A stretch of 50,704 bases of DNA from an uncultured Clostridia bacterium (GTDB lineage Bacteria > Bacillota > Clostridia > TANB77 > CAG-508). Made by a program: the position numbers and the translations under genes. Numbering within the stretch: the first letter of the stretch is position 1; each line of letters begins with the position of its first letter. The stretch is from the NCBI GenBank assembly GCA_934167755.1, contig CAKPLT010000014.1, positions 1-50,704 of the forward strand. The letters run 5' to 3'. Under the pieces are notes generated by a model that saw nothing but the letters and a program-made list of their open reading frames with translations, did not search any database and was not told where the DNA came from. Below, piece after piece: positions 1 to 8,888 of the stretch.

Positions 1-80
1 ACATTAAATTGTACTAAAAAAGCTGAGGCAGAAAACTTTTAAAGTTTTCCACCCCAACTATTGACATAGAGCCAAAAAAA

Positions 81-149
81 TTACCAGTAGGGACACTCAT
101 TAATGGTAAAAACTTAGTATTTACCATTAATGAGTGTCCCTACTGGTAA
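81..149. repeat. Family A palindromic repeat (perfect hairpin)
   Basis: Two 30-base arms (81-110 and 120-149) are exact reverse complements around a 9-base loop. The unit starts TTACCAGTAGGGACAC and ends TTAATGGTAA. It sits 12 bases past the clpX stop, so it could also end the tig-clpP-clpX transcript, although no long T run follows. The same unit recurs at 8554, 8833, 16383 and 45413. Bases 1-80 show no gene, only a short AAAACTTTTAAAGTTTT palindrome near 33. Confidence 0.9.
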
Positions 150-161
150 CTTCTAGATAAT

Positions 162-1451
162 TTATGCTGTCTTCTTTTCCTTATCAGGATTTTCTATAAT
201 TCTAGGACCTGTATTATTTAAAACTGTATCTTTTGTTATAATACATTTTTCTATTTTTTCATTTGATGGTATATCAAACATTATGTCTCTCATAATTTCC
301 TCAATTATAGAACGCAAACCTCTAGCTCCTGTTTTTCTCTCAATTGCCTTGTCTACAATTGCATCTAAAGCCTCAGGTTCAAATATTAATTCTACATCAT
401 CCATTTGTAATAACTTTTTGTATTGTTTTACTAAAGCATTTTTAGGTTCTGTAGTTATTTTTATTAATGCTTCTTTATCCAATTCTTTTAAAGATGCTAT
501 TATTGGTAATCTTCCTATGAACTCAGGTATCATACCAAATTTTAGCAAATCTTGTGGTAATATTTGTTCAAATACTTTATATCTATCAATATCTTTTTTG
601 CTTTGAATTTCAGCTCCAAAGCCCATTGATTTTTTTCCCATTCTGTCTTTTATTATATTTTCAAGTCCTTCAAATGCACCACCACAGATAAATAATATAT
701 TTGATGTATCTATTTGTAATAATTCTTGTTGTGGATGTTTTCTTCCTCCTTGTGGTGGAACTGATGCTATTGTTCCTTCTACTATTTTTAATAAAGCTTG
801 TTGTACACCTTCTCCGCTTACATCTCTTGTTATTGATGGGTTTTCTGATTTTCTTGTTATTTTGTCTATTTCATCTATATAGATTATTCCTTTTTCTGCT
901 TTTTCTATATCTCCATCAGCTGCTTGTATTAGTTTTAAAAGAATATTTTCAACATCCTCTCCAACATATCCAGCCTCTGTAAGTGTTGTTGCATCAGCTA
1001 TGGCAAATGGTACATTTAATATTTTTGCCAATGTGCTTGCTAAAAGTGTTTTTCCACATCCTGTTGGCCCTAATAGCAATATATTACTTTTTTGTATTTC
1101 TACATCATCTTCATTTTTTTCATGTTTTGCTTCCATTTCTTCTTCATTTGCTATTCTTTTATAATGATTATACACTGCTACTGATAATGTCTTTTTTGCT
1201 TCATCTTGACCTATTACATATTGGTCCAGAATTTCTTTTATTTCTTTTGGACTTGGTATTTTTTCTAGTCCTGCTAGTGTATATGTGTCATTATCATTGT
1301 CATAATATTCACTTTCAATTATCTCATTACATAATTCTACACATTCATTACATATATATACTCCTGGCCCTGCAACTATTTTTCTAACACTATCTTGTGT
1401 TTTACCACAAAATGAACATTTTACACCTTTTGGTGTATCACTTTTTGCCAT
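162..1451 (-). CDS. clpX: ClpX, ATP-dependent unfoldase subunit of ClpXP
   Basis: ClpX forms a cytoplasmic hexamer that unfolds tagged proteins and feeds them into ClpP. The 429 residues show the whole family layout. The N-terminal C4 zinc finger (CSFCGK, then CNECVELC) covers about 12-41. Walker A GPTGCGKT is near 128, the GYVGED pore loop near 160, Walker B IIYIDEID near 190, and sensor and arginine regions follow. The ClpP-docking loop reads MGFG in place of the usual IGF. AAAGGAG lies just upstream of the ATG. It is the last gene of tig-clpP-clpX, 79 bp after clpP, an order common in Firmicutes. The function is not in doubt. Confidence 0.98.
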   Translation of the reverse strand: MAKSDTPKGVKCSFCGKTQDSVRKIVAGPGVYICNECVELCNEIIESEYYDNDNDTYTLAGLEKIPSPKEIKEILDQYVIGQDEAKKTLSVAVYNHYKRIANEEEMEAKHEKNEDDVEIQKSNILLLGPTGCGKTLLASTLAKILNVPFAIADATTLTEAGYVGEDVENILLKLIQAADGDIEKAEKGIIYIDEIDKITRKSENPSITRDVSGEGVQQALLKIVEGTIASVPPQGGRKHPQQELLQIDTSNILFICGGAFEGLENIIKDRMGKKSMGFGAEIQSKKDIDRYKVFEQILPQDLLKFGMIPEFIGRLPIIASLKELDKEALIKITTEPKNALVKQYKKLLQMDDVELIFEPEALDAIVDKAIERKTGARGLRSIIEEIMRDIMFDIPSNEKIEKCIITKDTVLNNTGPRIIENPDKEKKTA

Positions 1452-1530
1452 ATATCTTTCTCCTTTTCTCTCTTCTATTAAGTTTTAAAAAGTCGATAAC
1501 TTTTATTAATTTTCTATATTATATTTAGAA

Positions 1531-2142
1531 CTACATTCTTTTGTCCATAATTCCATCAATTAAACCATATTCAAGTGCTTCTTGTGCAGTCATATAATGA
1601 TCTCTTTCTGTATCTCTTTCAATTGTTTCTATAGATTGACCTGTTTTTTCACTTAATAATTTATTTAATTTTTCTCTTGTTCTTATCATATGATCTGCAT
1701 GAATTTTTATTTCTGTTGCTTGACCAGATATTCCTCCACCTTGGCCACCAATTAATGGTTGATGTATTAATATTTCTGAATTTGGTGTTGCAAATCTTTT
1801 TCCTTTTTCACCATTTGCTAATAATACCGCTCCAAAACTTGCTGCTAATCCAACACATATTGTTGATACTGGGCATTTTATATAATTCATTGTGTCTACA
1901 ATTCCCATACCATCTGTTATTGATCCTCCAGGTGAGTTTATATATAAAAATATTTCTTTGTCTGGATCTTCTGATTCTAGGAATAATAATTGCGCAATTA
2001 TTAAGCTTGCTGATGTTGGATTAACATCTTCTCCTAAAAATATTATTCTGTCTTTTAATAATCTTGAGAATATGTCATATGACCTTTCTCCTTTACTTGT
2101 TTGTTCAATTACATATGGTACTAAACTATCTCTTTCTATCAT
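1531..2142 (-). CDS. clpP: ClpP, serine protease subunit of Clp proteases
   Basis: ClpP is the barrel-shaped cytoplasmic peptidase that degrades substrates delivered by ClpX or ClpC. At 203 residues it is the normal length and begins like mature ClpP (LVPYVIEQTSKGERSYDI). The catalytic Ser lies in GLAASFGA near 97, where many homologues have GQAASMGA. The His is in HQPLIGG near 122 and the Asp in ERDHYMTA near 170. A clear AAAGGAGG precedes the ATG. It lies between tig and clpX, so substrate unfolding, proteolysis and nascent-chain folding are co-transcribed. Confidence 0.98.
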   Translation of the reverse strand: MIERDSLVPYVIEQTSKGERSYDIFSRLLKDRIIFLGEDVNPTSASLIIAQLLFLESEDPDKEIFLYINSPGGSITDGMGIVDTMNYIKCPVSTICVGLAASFGAVLLANGEKGKRFATPNSEILIHQPLIGGQGGGISGQATEIKIHADHMIRTREKLNKLLSEKTGQSIETIERDTERDHYMTAQEALEYGLIDGIMDKRM

Positions 2143-2242
2143 ATTTTTCCTCCTTTTGGTTTGAATTTAATATTCAAATCATCTTTTTATAATACTTAAA
2201 ATAATAATATCGAACTTGCTAAATTTTTCTCTATTAAATAAT

Positions 2243-2319
2243 AAAAGGGAAAACAGGAATCGATACTATTTTACCCGATAAAGGGCAAAAAGAGAACCGA
2301 TACCAATTTGCCCTTTTCA
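2243..2319. repeat. Two tandem short repeats with a hairpin between tig and clpP
   Basis: Two related units stand side by side. The first (2243-2276) contains GGAATCGATACTATTTTACCC and the second (2281-2319) GAACCGATACCAATTTGCCC. The second is flanked by AAAGGGCAAA and TTTGCCCTTT, which pair as a 10-bp stem. It starts right after the tig stop. It may damp transcription or stabilise the 3' end; the flanking T run is short, so a terminator is only possible. Confidence 0.55.
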
Positions 2320-2320
2320 G

Positions 2321-3640
2321 CTATTTCTTGCTACTCTTTTTTGTTTCCTTTTTATTTTCTATAAATTTTGCATTTTTTACTATGAATTCTAATGCTTTTT
2401 CTGATTTTATTCCTTCTTCTAAGTATTTCTTTAAGTTTTCATTTTCACTTAATTCTTCTACTTTTTTTCCATAGTTTTTAGCCATTTCTTCCATTTTTGA
2501 TTTTATTTCATCTTCACTTGCTTCGATTTTTTCTGCATTTATTACTGCTTCTAGTACAAGTCTTGACTTTATTGCTTCTATAGCTTGTGGCTCATATTCT
2601 TTTCTCATTTCTTCTTCTGTTTTACCTATCATTTTTAAGTATTGTTCTACATTTAGACCTTGATATGCTAATCTTTGTTCAAAGTCTTTTAACATGTTAT
2701 CAATTTCAAAATCAATCATTCCTGATGGAATATCTAATTTTACATCTTCACATACAGCTTTTATTGCTGCATCTTCTGTTTCATATTTTGCTCTTTGTTC
2801 ATTATTTTTTTCTAATTTTTCTTTGATGCTTTTCTTTAAATCAGCAAGTGTATCAAATTCACTTACATCTTTTGCAAATTCATCATCCAATTCAGGTAAT
2901 TCTTTTTTCTTGATTTCATGTAATTTTACTTTAAATGTAGCTTCTTTTCCAGCTAAGTCTTTTGAAAAATATTCTTCTGGGAATGTTACTTTTATTTCTT
3001 TATCTTCATCAATTTTCATTCCAACTAATTGTTCTTCAAATCCTGGAATAAATGCTCCACTTCCAATTTCTAATTCATGTCCTTCTGCTTTTCCACCATC
3101 AAATGCTACACCATCAACAAATCCTTCGAAATCTATTGTTGCAGTATCTCCATTGTCTAATGGTCTATCATCAACTGTTATTAATCTTGAATTATGTTCT
3201 TGCATATGTCCTAATTCATGGTCGATATCTTTTTTCTCTACTTTGTATTCTACTTTTGGAATTTCTATTCCTTTATATTTTCCAAGTTTTACTTCTGGTT
3301 TTGTTTGTACTACTGCTGTAAATATTAAGTCTTTTCCTTTTTCCATTTGGATAATATCTACTTCTGGTCTACTTACAGCGTCTATTTTGTTTTCTTTTAA
3401 AGCTTCGTCATATCCTTCTGTAGCTACTTCATTAAATGCGTCTTCATAAAAGATTTGTGCACCATAATATTTTTCAACTATGTTCATTGGTGCTTTTCCT
3501 TTTCTGAATCCTGGTATATTAAAATATTTTGCATTTTGAAAATATACTTTTTTAATAGCATTTTCAAATTTTTCTGCTTCTATTGTAATTTCTAATTTTA
3601 CTTCATTTGCCTTTTCTGTTTTTTCTACTTTACAATTCAT
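2321..3640 (-). CDS. tig: Trigger factor, ribosome-bound chaperone
   Basis: Trigger factor binds ribosomal protein L23 at the exit tunnel and shelters nascent chains. The 439-residue length is typical. The N-terminal ribosome-binding domain carries GFRKGKAP (residues 44-51, near the family signature). The FKBP-type prolyl isomerase domain is about 155-245 (GDTATIDFEGFVDGVAFDGG), followed by the helical arm domain and a lysine-rich tail. RBS AAAGGAAG precedes the ATG. It is the first gene of the tig-clpP-clpX unit, with a promoter at 3676-3703. Confidence 0.97.
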   Translation of the reverse strand: MNCKVEKTEKANEVKLEITIEAEKFENAIKKVYFQNAKYFNIPGFRKGKAPMNIVEKYYGAQIFYEDAFNEVATEGYDEALKENKIDAVSRPEVDIIQMEKGKDLIFTAVVQTKPEVKLGKYKGIEIPKVEYKVEKKDIDHELGHMQEHNSRLITVDDRPLDNGDTATIDFEGFVDGVAFDGGKAEGHELEIGSGAFIPGFEEQLVGMKIDEDKEIKVTFPEEYFSKDLAGKEATFKVKLHEIKKKELPELDDEFAKDVSEFDTLADLKKSIKEKLEKNNEQRAKYETEDAAIKAVCEDVKLDIPSGMIDFEIDNMLKDFEQRLAYQGLNVEQYLKMIGKTEEEMRKEYEPQAIEAIKSRLVLEAVINAEKIEASEDEIKSKMEEMAKNYGKKVEELSENENLKKYLEEGIKSEKALEFIVKNAKFIENKKETKKSSKK

Positions 3641-3675
3641 TCTAATCTTCCTTTCTTGTTGCTTTTAGCTTTCTT

Positions 3676-3703
3676 ATTATATCATATTTTTCCCATTTTG
3701 CAA
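3676..3703 (-). promoter_or_regulatory. Promoter for tig-clpP-clpX
   Basis: On the minus strand TTGCAA (3698-3703) is followed after 16 bases by a perfect TATAAT (3676-3681), about 35 bases upstream of the tig start codon. No CtsR or CIRCE-like operator was recognised beside it. Confidence 0.7.
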
Positions 3704-3744
3704 TACTTTTTTGAAAATACTTACAGATTACACATGGTTTTATA

Positions 3745-3791
3745 TTACAATTCACAACTTATAAAAATATTATATGTGTTGTGAATCATAA
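3745..3791. repeat. Short palindrome related to the 21705-22184 element
   Basis: TTACAATTCACAAC and GTTGTGAATCATAA form a 14-base inverted repeat, with one mismatch, around an AT-rich loop. The arm and the start of the loop resemble the terminal repeat of the 480-bp element at 21705-22184 (TTACAATTCACAG..., AAAAATATTATAT). It is probably a solo or internally deleted copy. It lies between the deacetylase stop and the tig promoter, where it could act as a weak terminator. Confidence 0.6.
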
Positions 3792-3807
3792 CGGTTTTGT
3801 TTTTATA

Positions 3808-4707
3808 TTATTTCATTATATTATAAAAATTTTCAAATTCAAATCCGCGATCTCTAAAATATTTAATAATCGTTGGAAGCGCTTCTGCTGTTGCCATTTT
3901 GTTACCTGCATCATGCATTAGCACAACAACACTATTATGTTTAGGAACAGTTTTTTCTAGTTCTGTAATAAATTCATCTGTTGTCTTTGCTCCTGCAGCA
4001 TCGGATGTTAGCGCATTCCAATCTATATGCAAAATATTATTTTGTTCTAATATTTTCTCTGCTTCTTTTTTTATTGATGCATATTTTCCTCCTGCATAAC
4101 CACCAGGAAATCTAAACAAATGAGGATCATATTCTTGGACTCCTATTGCATTTCTAATTGCTGTTATACTTCTATTGTATTCATCTATAACACTTTGCGG
4201 AGAAGAATATATTTGTGAATATACATGAGAATATCCATGGCTCGCTAAATAATGTCCCTCATTATATTCTCTTTTTACCATTTCAGGTTCTAATTCCACT
4301 CTACTTCCAAGTAAGAAAAAAGTTGCTTTTATATTTTCTTTTTTTAATGTATCTAAAACTATTGGTGTTACATTTTTTGATGGTCCATCATCAAAAGTTA
4401 AAAATACTCTTTTAGTGTCTGAGTGATACAAATTTGCAAATTTACTTTTTGCTTCATCTGTTAATTGAGGTAATTGACTTTTTATTTTTTGTTCCTCTTC
4501 AATCTTTTTCTGCTCTTCTTCTACTTGTTCATTTTGTTTTATTTGATTTATCTGATTTTCATATGATATATAAATTTTTTCATATTTCTTATCTTGATTT
4601 ATCTCTTTAATTATTATTATAAATATTATTGCTAATCCTATAAAAACTGTTGTAATTATTGTATTTCTTATATTTTTATATTTTCTATTTACAGATATCA
4701 AATCCAT
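3808..4707 (-). CDS. Membrane-anchored polysaccharide deacetylase (NodB fold, CE4)
   Basis: CE4 enzymes remove N-acetyl groups from peptidoglycan or other surface glycans. One membrane helix spans about residues 17-36, followed by a charged K/E/Q-rich linker, then the NodB domain from about 97 to 299. All motifs are visible: TFDDGPS (catalytic base and metal Asp), HGYSH (metal His pair), RFPGG, DWNALTSDA and LMHDAG (catalytic His). This topology puts the enzyme outside the membrane. RBS AAAGGTGG precedes the ATG. It follows metG by 57 bp and may be read through from the translation operon. The natural substrate cannot be told from sequence. Confidence 0.92.
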   Translation of the reverse strand: MDLISVNRKYKNIRNTIITTVFIGLAIIFIIIIKEINQDKKYEKIYISYENQINQIKQNEQVEEEQKKIEEEQKIKSQLPQLTDEAKSKFANLYHSDTKRVFLTFDDGPSKNVTPIVLDTLKKENIKATFFLLGSRVELEPEMVKREYNEGHYLASHGYSHVYSQIYSSPQSVIDEYNRSITAIRNAIGVQEYDPHLFRFPGGYAGGKYASIKKEAEKILEQNNILHIDWNALTSDAAGAKTTDEFITELEKTVPKHNSVVVLMHDAGNKMATAEALPTIIKYFRDRGFEFENFYNIMK

Positions 4708-4764
4708 ACTTCCACCTTTTATTTGAACTTAATTAGGTTGTACATCTTAGTTCAGCCTTAACTT

Positions 4765-6321
4765 TTAGCTTCTTAAATACTCTAGTTCTTCTTCTACATC
4801 TTTTCTCATAAATAGAGGTTCGCCTTTTTCAATTACTTTAATGTCTTTTAATTGATTATATTTACTTAAACTTTCCCATATTTGTAAATTTGATGGTACA
4901 CCAATTTGATTTAATAAATTTTTAGCTGTATCCTCCATAAATGGTAATAAAACTATTCCTATTTTTCTAATGTTTTCTATTAGATGATATATACTTGATG
5001 ATAATTTTTCTGTATTTTCATTTTTAGCTAGTTCCCATGGACGAGTTTCATCTATATATTTATTTGTTCTTGCAACAACTGTCCACAATTCTTGTAATGC
5101 ATTTGCCATCTCATATCTTTCTATTAATTCTTCAACCTTCTTTACTTTTTCATTTGTAAATTCTTCAAATTCTTTATCAACTTCATTTGGAGTTCCATTA
5201 TATTCAGGCAATTTTCCATCAAAATATTTGTTAACCATTGAAATTGTTCTATTTACAAGGTTTCCTAAATCATTGCATAAATCAAAGTTATATCTTTCTA
5301 TAAAGCTCTCTGGAGTATATAGGCCATCTTGTGATGTTTGCATTTCTCTTAATAAGAAATATCTTGTTGCATCAAGTCCATATCTATTTATTAATTTTTC
5401 TGGATATACAACATTTCCTTTTGATTTTGACATTTTTCCATCTTTCATCATAATAAAATTATGAACTAATATTTTCTTTGGCAATGGTAAATCTAATGCC
5501 ATTAAAAATATCGGCCAATAAATTAAATGAAATCTTGCTATATCTTTTCCAACTATTTGTAAATCTGCCGGCCACAACTTTTGATATAATGAATTATCTT
5601 CTTGTTTATATCCTAATGCTGTTAAATAATTTGTTAATGCATCTAGCCATACATATATTATGTGTTTCGGATCTGATTTTACTTTTATTCCCCAATCAAA
5701 TGATGTTCTTGTTACACACAAATCCTCAAGCCCAGGTTTGATAAAGTTATTTATCATTTCAATTTTTCTATATTCAGGTTGAATAAAATTTGGATGTTCA
5801 TCATAATATTTTAATAATTTATCTGTATATTTTTTCATATTGAAAAAGTATGCTTCTTCTTTCATTAATTTTACTTCTCTACCACAATCAGGACATTTCC
5901 CATCTACTAATTGTGTTTCTGTAAAATATGTTTCACATGGCATACAGTACCAGCCCTCATATTCACCTTTGTAAATATCTCCTTTTTGTAAGAAATATTC
6001 AAATATATCTTGAACTGCTTTTTCATGTCTTGGTTCAGTTGTTCTTATAAAATAATTATATTTAATGTCCATTAATTTCCATAATTCTTTTGCCAATTCT
6101 GCCATTCCATCAACATACTCTTTAGGTGTTTTCCCATGTTCCTTTGCTACAGTTTCTATTTTTTGTCCATGTTCATCTGTTCCTGTTAACATGAATACAT
6201 CATACCCTTTTAATTGTTTATATCTTTTTACTGTATCTGCTAATACTGTTGTATATGCTGTTCCAATATGAAATTTTCCACTTGGGTAATATATCGGTGT
6301 CGTTATATAGAATTTTTCCAT
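4765..6321 (-). CDS. metG: Methionyl-tRNA synthetase
   Basis: Class I synthetase that charges tRNA-Met. The HIGH signature appears as FHIG near residue 18 and KMSKS as KMSKSKGN near 295. Two CxxC pairs (CMPC and CPDC, about 127-148) form the zinc knuckle of the connective-peptide domain. The protein is 518 residues and ends shortly after the anticodon-binding helical domain. It lacks the C-terminal EMAP/Trbp111-like tRNA-binding domain present in the roughly 650-residue enzymes of many Firmicutes. A strong AAAGGAGG precedes the ATG. No T-box leader is seen in the 27-bp gap to truB, so it appears to be expressed from the upstream operon. Confidence 0.97.
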   Translation of the reverse strand: MEKFYITTPIYYPSGKFHIGTAYTTVLADTVKRYKQLKGYDVFMLTGTDEHGQKIETVAKEHGKTPKEYVDGMAELAKELWKLMDIKYNYFIRTTEPRHEKAVQDIFEYFLQKGDIYKGEYEGWYCMPCETYFTETQLVDGKCPDCGREVKLMKEEAYFFNMKKYTDKLLKYYDEHPNFIQPEYRKIEMINNFIKPGLEDLCVTRTSFDWGIKVKSDPKHIIYVWLDALTNYLTALGYKQEDNSLYQKLWPADLQIVGKDIARFHLIYWPIFLMALDLPLPKKILVHNFIMMKDGKMSKSKGNVVYPEKLINRYGLDATRYFLLREMQTSQDGLYTPESFIERYNFDLCNDLGNLVNRTISMVNKYFDGKLPEYNGTPNEVDKEFEEFTNEKVKKVEELIERYEMANALQELWTVVARTNKYIDETRPWELAKNENTEKLSSSIYHLIENIRKIGIVLLPFMEDTAKNLLNQIGVPSNLQIWESLSKYNQLKDIKVIEKGEPLFMRKDVEEELEYLRS

Positions 6322-6348
6322 ACCTTATTCCTCCTTTACTGGTTCGGA

Positions 6349-7203
6349 TTATAATATTATATCTCTTTTAAGCAGCTTATTCTTAATAGTCCCAATTCCA
6401 ATGAATTTATTATCATAATAAATTTTGTATATTCCGTCTTCAAAATTCAAGGTTAATTGTACACCATTTAAAAATAATTGCAACTTTTTTTCATTTAAAT
6501 TAATATTTTCATAATTTTTAAAATACTCTTCAATTGTAATAAAATTATTATATTCACCATTTTCAAGTTCTTCAATTTTTATTGAATCATCAATTGAAAA
6601 TTCTCCAACTTTAGTTCTATTTAAATCTTTCATATATCCTACTGTATCAAGCTTTTCAGCTATATTTTCACATAAAGTTCGTATATATGTTCCTTTAGAG
6701 CACTCAACTTTAAACTTGATAGTCTTATTTTGCACATCTATTTCAATAAGTTCCATATTATATATTTCAATCTGCCTTGGTTTAATTTCAACATTTTCGC
6801 CTTTTCTAGCATATTCATAAAGTTTTTTTCCTCTTACTTTTATTGCAGAATAAATTGGAGGAGTTTGTTCTTGTTTTCCAATAAAAGAATTTAATACCTG
6901 TTTTACTTTTTCAGTTTTCAAGCTTTCTTCTGGTACTTTTTTAGTTTCAAGAATACTACCTTCAATATCTGCTGTATCAGTCTTTTCGCCAAGTTTCAAT
7001 ACAGCTTCATATATTTTGTCATGATTAATTATGTATTTGGCAATTTGAGTTCCCTTACCAACAAGTAGTGGTAACACACCTGTTGCATTAGGATCTAAAG
7101 TCCCAGTATGTCCAACTTTTTCATTAAAAACTTTTTTCGCCTTTCTTACAATATCATGTGATGTGCAATTTTTTGGTTTATTTATAATTATTATTCCATC
7201 CAT
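6349..7203 (-). CDS. truB: tRNA pseudouridine(55) synthase TruB
   Basis: TruB makes pseudouridine at position 55 in the T-loop of tRNAs. The 284 residues carry the catalytic motif GHTGTLDPNATGVLP with Asp near 38, the KGTYIRTL motif near 170 and a small C-terminal PUA-like tail. The ATG lies one base after the nrnA stop, so the two are translationally coupled. The position at the distal end of the nusA operon is typical of Firmicutes. rpsO and ribF, which often follow, are absent; metG and a deacetylase follow instead. Confidence 0.96.
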   Translation of the reverse strand: MDGIIIINKPKNCTSHDIVRKAKKVFNEKVGHTGTLDPNATGVLPLLVGKGTQIAKYIINHDKIYEAVLKLGEKTDTADIEGSILETKKVPEESLKTEKVKQVLNSFIGKQEQTPPIYSAIKVRGKKLYEYARKGENVEIKPRQIEIYNMELIEIDVQNKTIKFKVECSKGTYIRTLCENIAEKLDTVGYMKDLNRTKVGEFSIDDSIKIEELENGEYNNFITIEEYFKNYENINLNEKKLQLFLNGVQLTLNFEDGIYKIYYDNKFIGIGTIKNKLLKRDIIL

Positions 7204-7204
7204 T

Positions 7205-8164
7205 TTATTTTTTTAATCCTTGTTTTACTGCATTAATAACTTTTGTTTTTGCTTGTTCAAGAGAACCACTTACAAAACATCCAGCAGCACCTCTGTGGCC
7301 TCCGCCTCCAAGCATCATACATATATCTGATACATTTATTGTTTCGTGTGAGCGTAAAGATGCTTTGAATCCATTTGTTCCTTCTTTTTCTTTTAGTAAT
7401 ACTGCAACTTCAACATCTTCTATATCTCTAAGCATTTCAACTAAGCCTTCATCATCTCCGATTTCTGCATTTACTTTCTCATAATCTTCTAAAGTTAAAT
7501 ATGCAATAGCAATTTTTCCATCTTCTAAAAATTCTAATCTATTATAAATTAATTTTTCTAACTCACAATGTGCTTTGCTCTTTTTTCTTAAAGCAATTCT
7601 ACAAATTTCCTTTAGTTTTGCACCTTTTCTTACCAATTCAGCTGCAAATTCAAAGGTTTCAGGAGTCACTCCTCCCCATTGAAACCCTCCTGTATCTGTT
7701 ACAAGTCCAGTTAAAATACATGTAGCTAAATCTTTTGTTATTTCTATTTCATAATATTCAAACATTGCCATTAAAACTTGACAGCATGCTGGTGCAACAG
7801 GATCAACATAATTGTAATCAGCAAACATTGAATTAACAGAATGGTGATCTATTTCTATTGTCCTTTTAGCAGGCTCAAAATATTCCTTACCACCTGCCAA
7901 TCTTTTTAAATCAGTACAATCAACTGAAATTGCCAAATCATATGGATCTTTTTTTCCTTCTGACAATATTTTATCTGCACCTGGCAAAAAGTTAAAATCT
8001 TTTGGATATTCTGGTATTATAACATCAACTTCTTTTCCTATTTTATCTAATGCATGCATTACTGATAGTGAACTAGCTATAGCATCTCCATCTGGAGACT
8101 CATGTGCTAAAACCACAATTGTTTGCGCCTTTTTTATTTCTTCTAATATATTATCTAATGTCAT
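7205..8164 (-). CDS. nrnA: DHH/DHHA1 phosphoesterase, NrnA-type oligoribonuclease / pAp phosphatase
   Basis: NrnA enzymes degrade nano-RNAs (and pGpG-type dinucleotides) and dephosphorylate 3'-phosphoadenosine 5'-phosphate. HESPDGDAIAS near residue 25, DCTD near 85 and the DHH signature IDHHSVN near 110 give the Mn site. The DHHA1 domain ends with GGGGHRGAAG. The start was set at the ATG ending at 8164 (MTLDNILEE), because GGAGGAAG lies directly upstream. An earlier ATG at 8197 would overlap rbfA and has no RBS. The product is 319 residues, a normal length, and the gene sits between rbfA and truB as in many Firmicutes. Confidence 0.93.
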   Translation of the reverse strand: MTLDNILEEIKKAQTIVVLAHESPDGDAIASSLSVMHALDKIGKEVDVIIPEYPKDFNFLPGADKILSEGKKDPYDLAISVDCTDLKRLAGGKEYFEPAKRTIEIDHHSVNSMFADYNYVDPVAPACCQVLMAMFEYYEIEITKDLATCILTGLVTDTGGFQWGGVTPETFEFAAELVRKGAKLKEICRIALRKKSKAHCELEKLIYNRLEFLEDGKIAIAYLTLEDYEKVNAEIGDDEGLVEMLRDIEDVEVAVLLKEKEGTNGFKASLRSHETINVSDICMMLGGGGHRGAAGCFVSGSLEQAKTKVINAVKQGLKK

Positions 8165-8183
8165 TTCTTCCTCCCATATTTGC

Positions 8184-8543
8184 TTATTTTTTTGCATCTT
8201 TCATTATATCATTTAATATACTATCAATTTTTGCACCATACTCTAGTGACTCGTCAAGTTCAAATACTAATTCTGGTGTATTTCTTAAATTTATTCTTTT
8301 TGCCAATTCTGAGCGCAAAAATCCTGATGACTTTTTCAATCCAGCTAATGTTTCTTTAACATTTTTAGAATTTAAAATACTTACAGAAACTTTTGCATAT
8401 TTTAAATCCGGTGTTACTTTAACTCTTGTTACACTAACCATTCCTGTAACACTTGGATCTTTTAATTCAAAACTAATTAATTGGCTAAGTTCTTTTCTAA
8501 ACTCTTCGTCAATTCTGCCTTGACGATTATTATTCTTTGGCAT
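8184..8543 (-). CDS. rbfA: Ribosome-binding factor A
   Basis: RbfA is a small KH-like protein that helps mature the 5' end of 16S rRNA in the 30S subunit. The 119 residues contain the family features: R-hydrophobic-EEF near the start, LKDPSVTGMVSVTRVKVTPDLKYA and a C-terminal helix ending in DDIMKDAKK-like sequence. RBS AAGGAGG lies 6 bases before the ATG. The gene is 345 bp downstream of infB; the gap holds repeats and a 56-codon ORF, so coupling to infB is looser than usual. Confidence 0.96.
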   Translation of the reverse strand: MPKNNNRQGRIDEEFRKELSQLISFELKDPSVTGMVSVTRVKVTPDLKYAKVSVSILNSKNVKETLAGLKKSSGFLRSELAKRINLRNTPELVFELDESLEYGAKIDSILNDIMKDAKK

Positions 8544-8553
8544 TTTTTCCTCC

Positions 8554-8610
8554 TTACCACTGGGGACACCCTTTAATGGTAAAATTTTTTACCACTGGGG
8601 ACACCCTTTG
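8554..8610. repeat. Family A repeats, direct tandem pair
   Basis: Two head-to-tail copies of TTACCACTGGGGACACCCTT, separated by the TAATGGTAAAATTT end of the first. They lie just upstream of the rbfA RBS. Together with the copy at 8833-8888, whose first half is inverted (AAAGGGTGTCCCC), they bracket the small ORF at 8619-8789. Confidence 0.85.
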
Positions 8611-8618
8611 TTTGAAAT

Positions 8619-8789
8619 TTATCTTTCTTCACTAATATAATATCTTGCATCAGTATTTCCATTAAAGCAATCATCTCTTAATATTGATTTAGGTTGTTGC
8701 GTTTCTTCTTTTGCATCTATTTTAAAAGATTCTTTCCATTCTTTCTGTTTTCTATAAAAATCTCTTTGAATTTGATGTTTGTTTGGCAT
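8619..8789 (-). CDS. Small hypothetical protein, 56 residues
   Basis: An ATG with AAAGGA about 11 bases upstream opens a 56-codon frame (MPNKHQIQRDFYRKQKEW... ending DARYYISEER). The product is hydrophilic and charged, with no membrane segment and no motif I recognise. It lies between infB and rbfA inside the nusA operon and is bracketed on both sides by family A repeats in opposite orientation, so it may have come in with them. A clean frame, a plausible RBS and non-repeat codons support a real gene. Function unknown. Confidence 0.5.
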   Translation of the reverse strand: MPNKHQIQRDFYRKQKEWKESFKIDAKEETQQPKSILRDDCFNGNTDARYYISEER

Positions 8790-8832
8790 TTCAAATCATA
8801 TCCTTTCTCTTTTCGAATATTCTAAACTTGTT

Positions 8833-8888
8833 AAAGGGTGTCCCCAATGGTAAAAATTTTTACCATTGATGAGTGTCCCTACTGGTAA
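8833..8888. repeat. Family A palindromic repeat
   Basis: AAAGGGTGTCCCCAATGGTAAAAA is followed by TTTTTACCATTGATGAGTGTCCC and TACTGGTAA. The inner parts pair as a hairpin (AATGGTAAAAATTTTTACCATT). It ends exactly at the infB stop codon, so it forms the infB 3' end. Confidence 0.85.

Noticed and set aside
2694..3449. 251-residue plus-strand frame opposite tig, and similar long plus-strand frames opposite other genes
   Set aside because: They are Leu/Ser/Phe-rich shadows produced by the antisense of AT-rich genes, without RBS or family features.
4708..4764. T-box or other riboswitch near metG
   Set aside because: The gaps around metG are 27 and 57 bp, too short for a T-box, and no specifier or antiterminator structure was seen.
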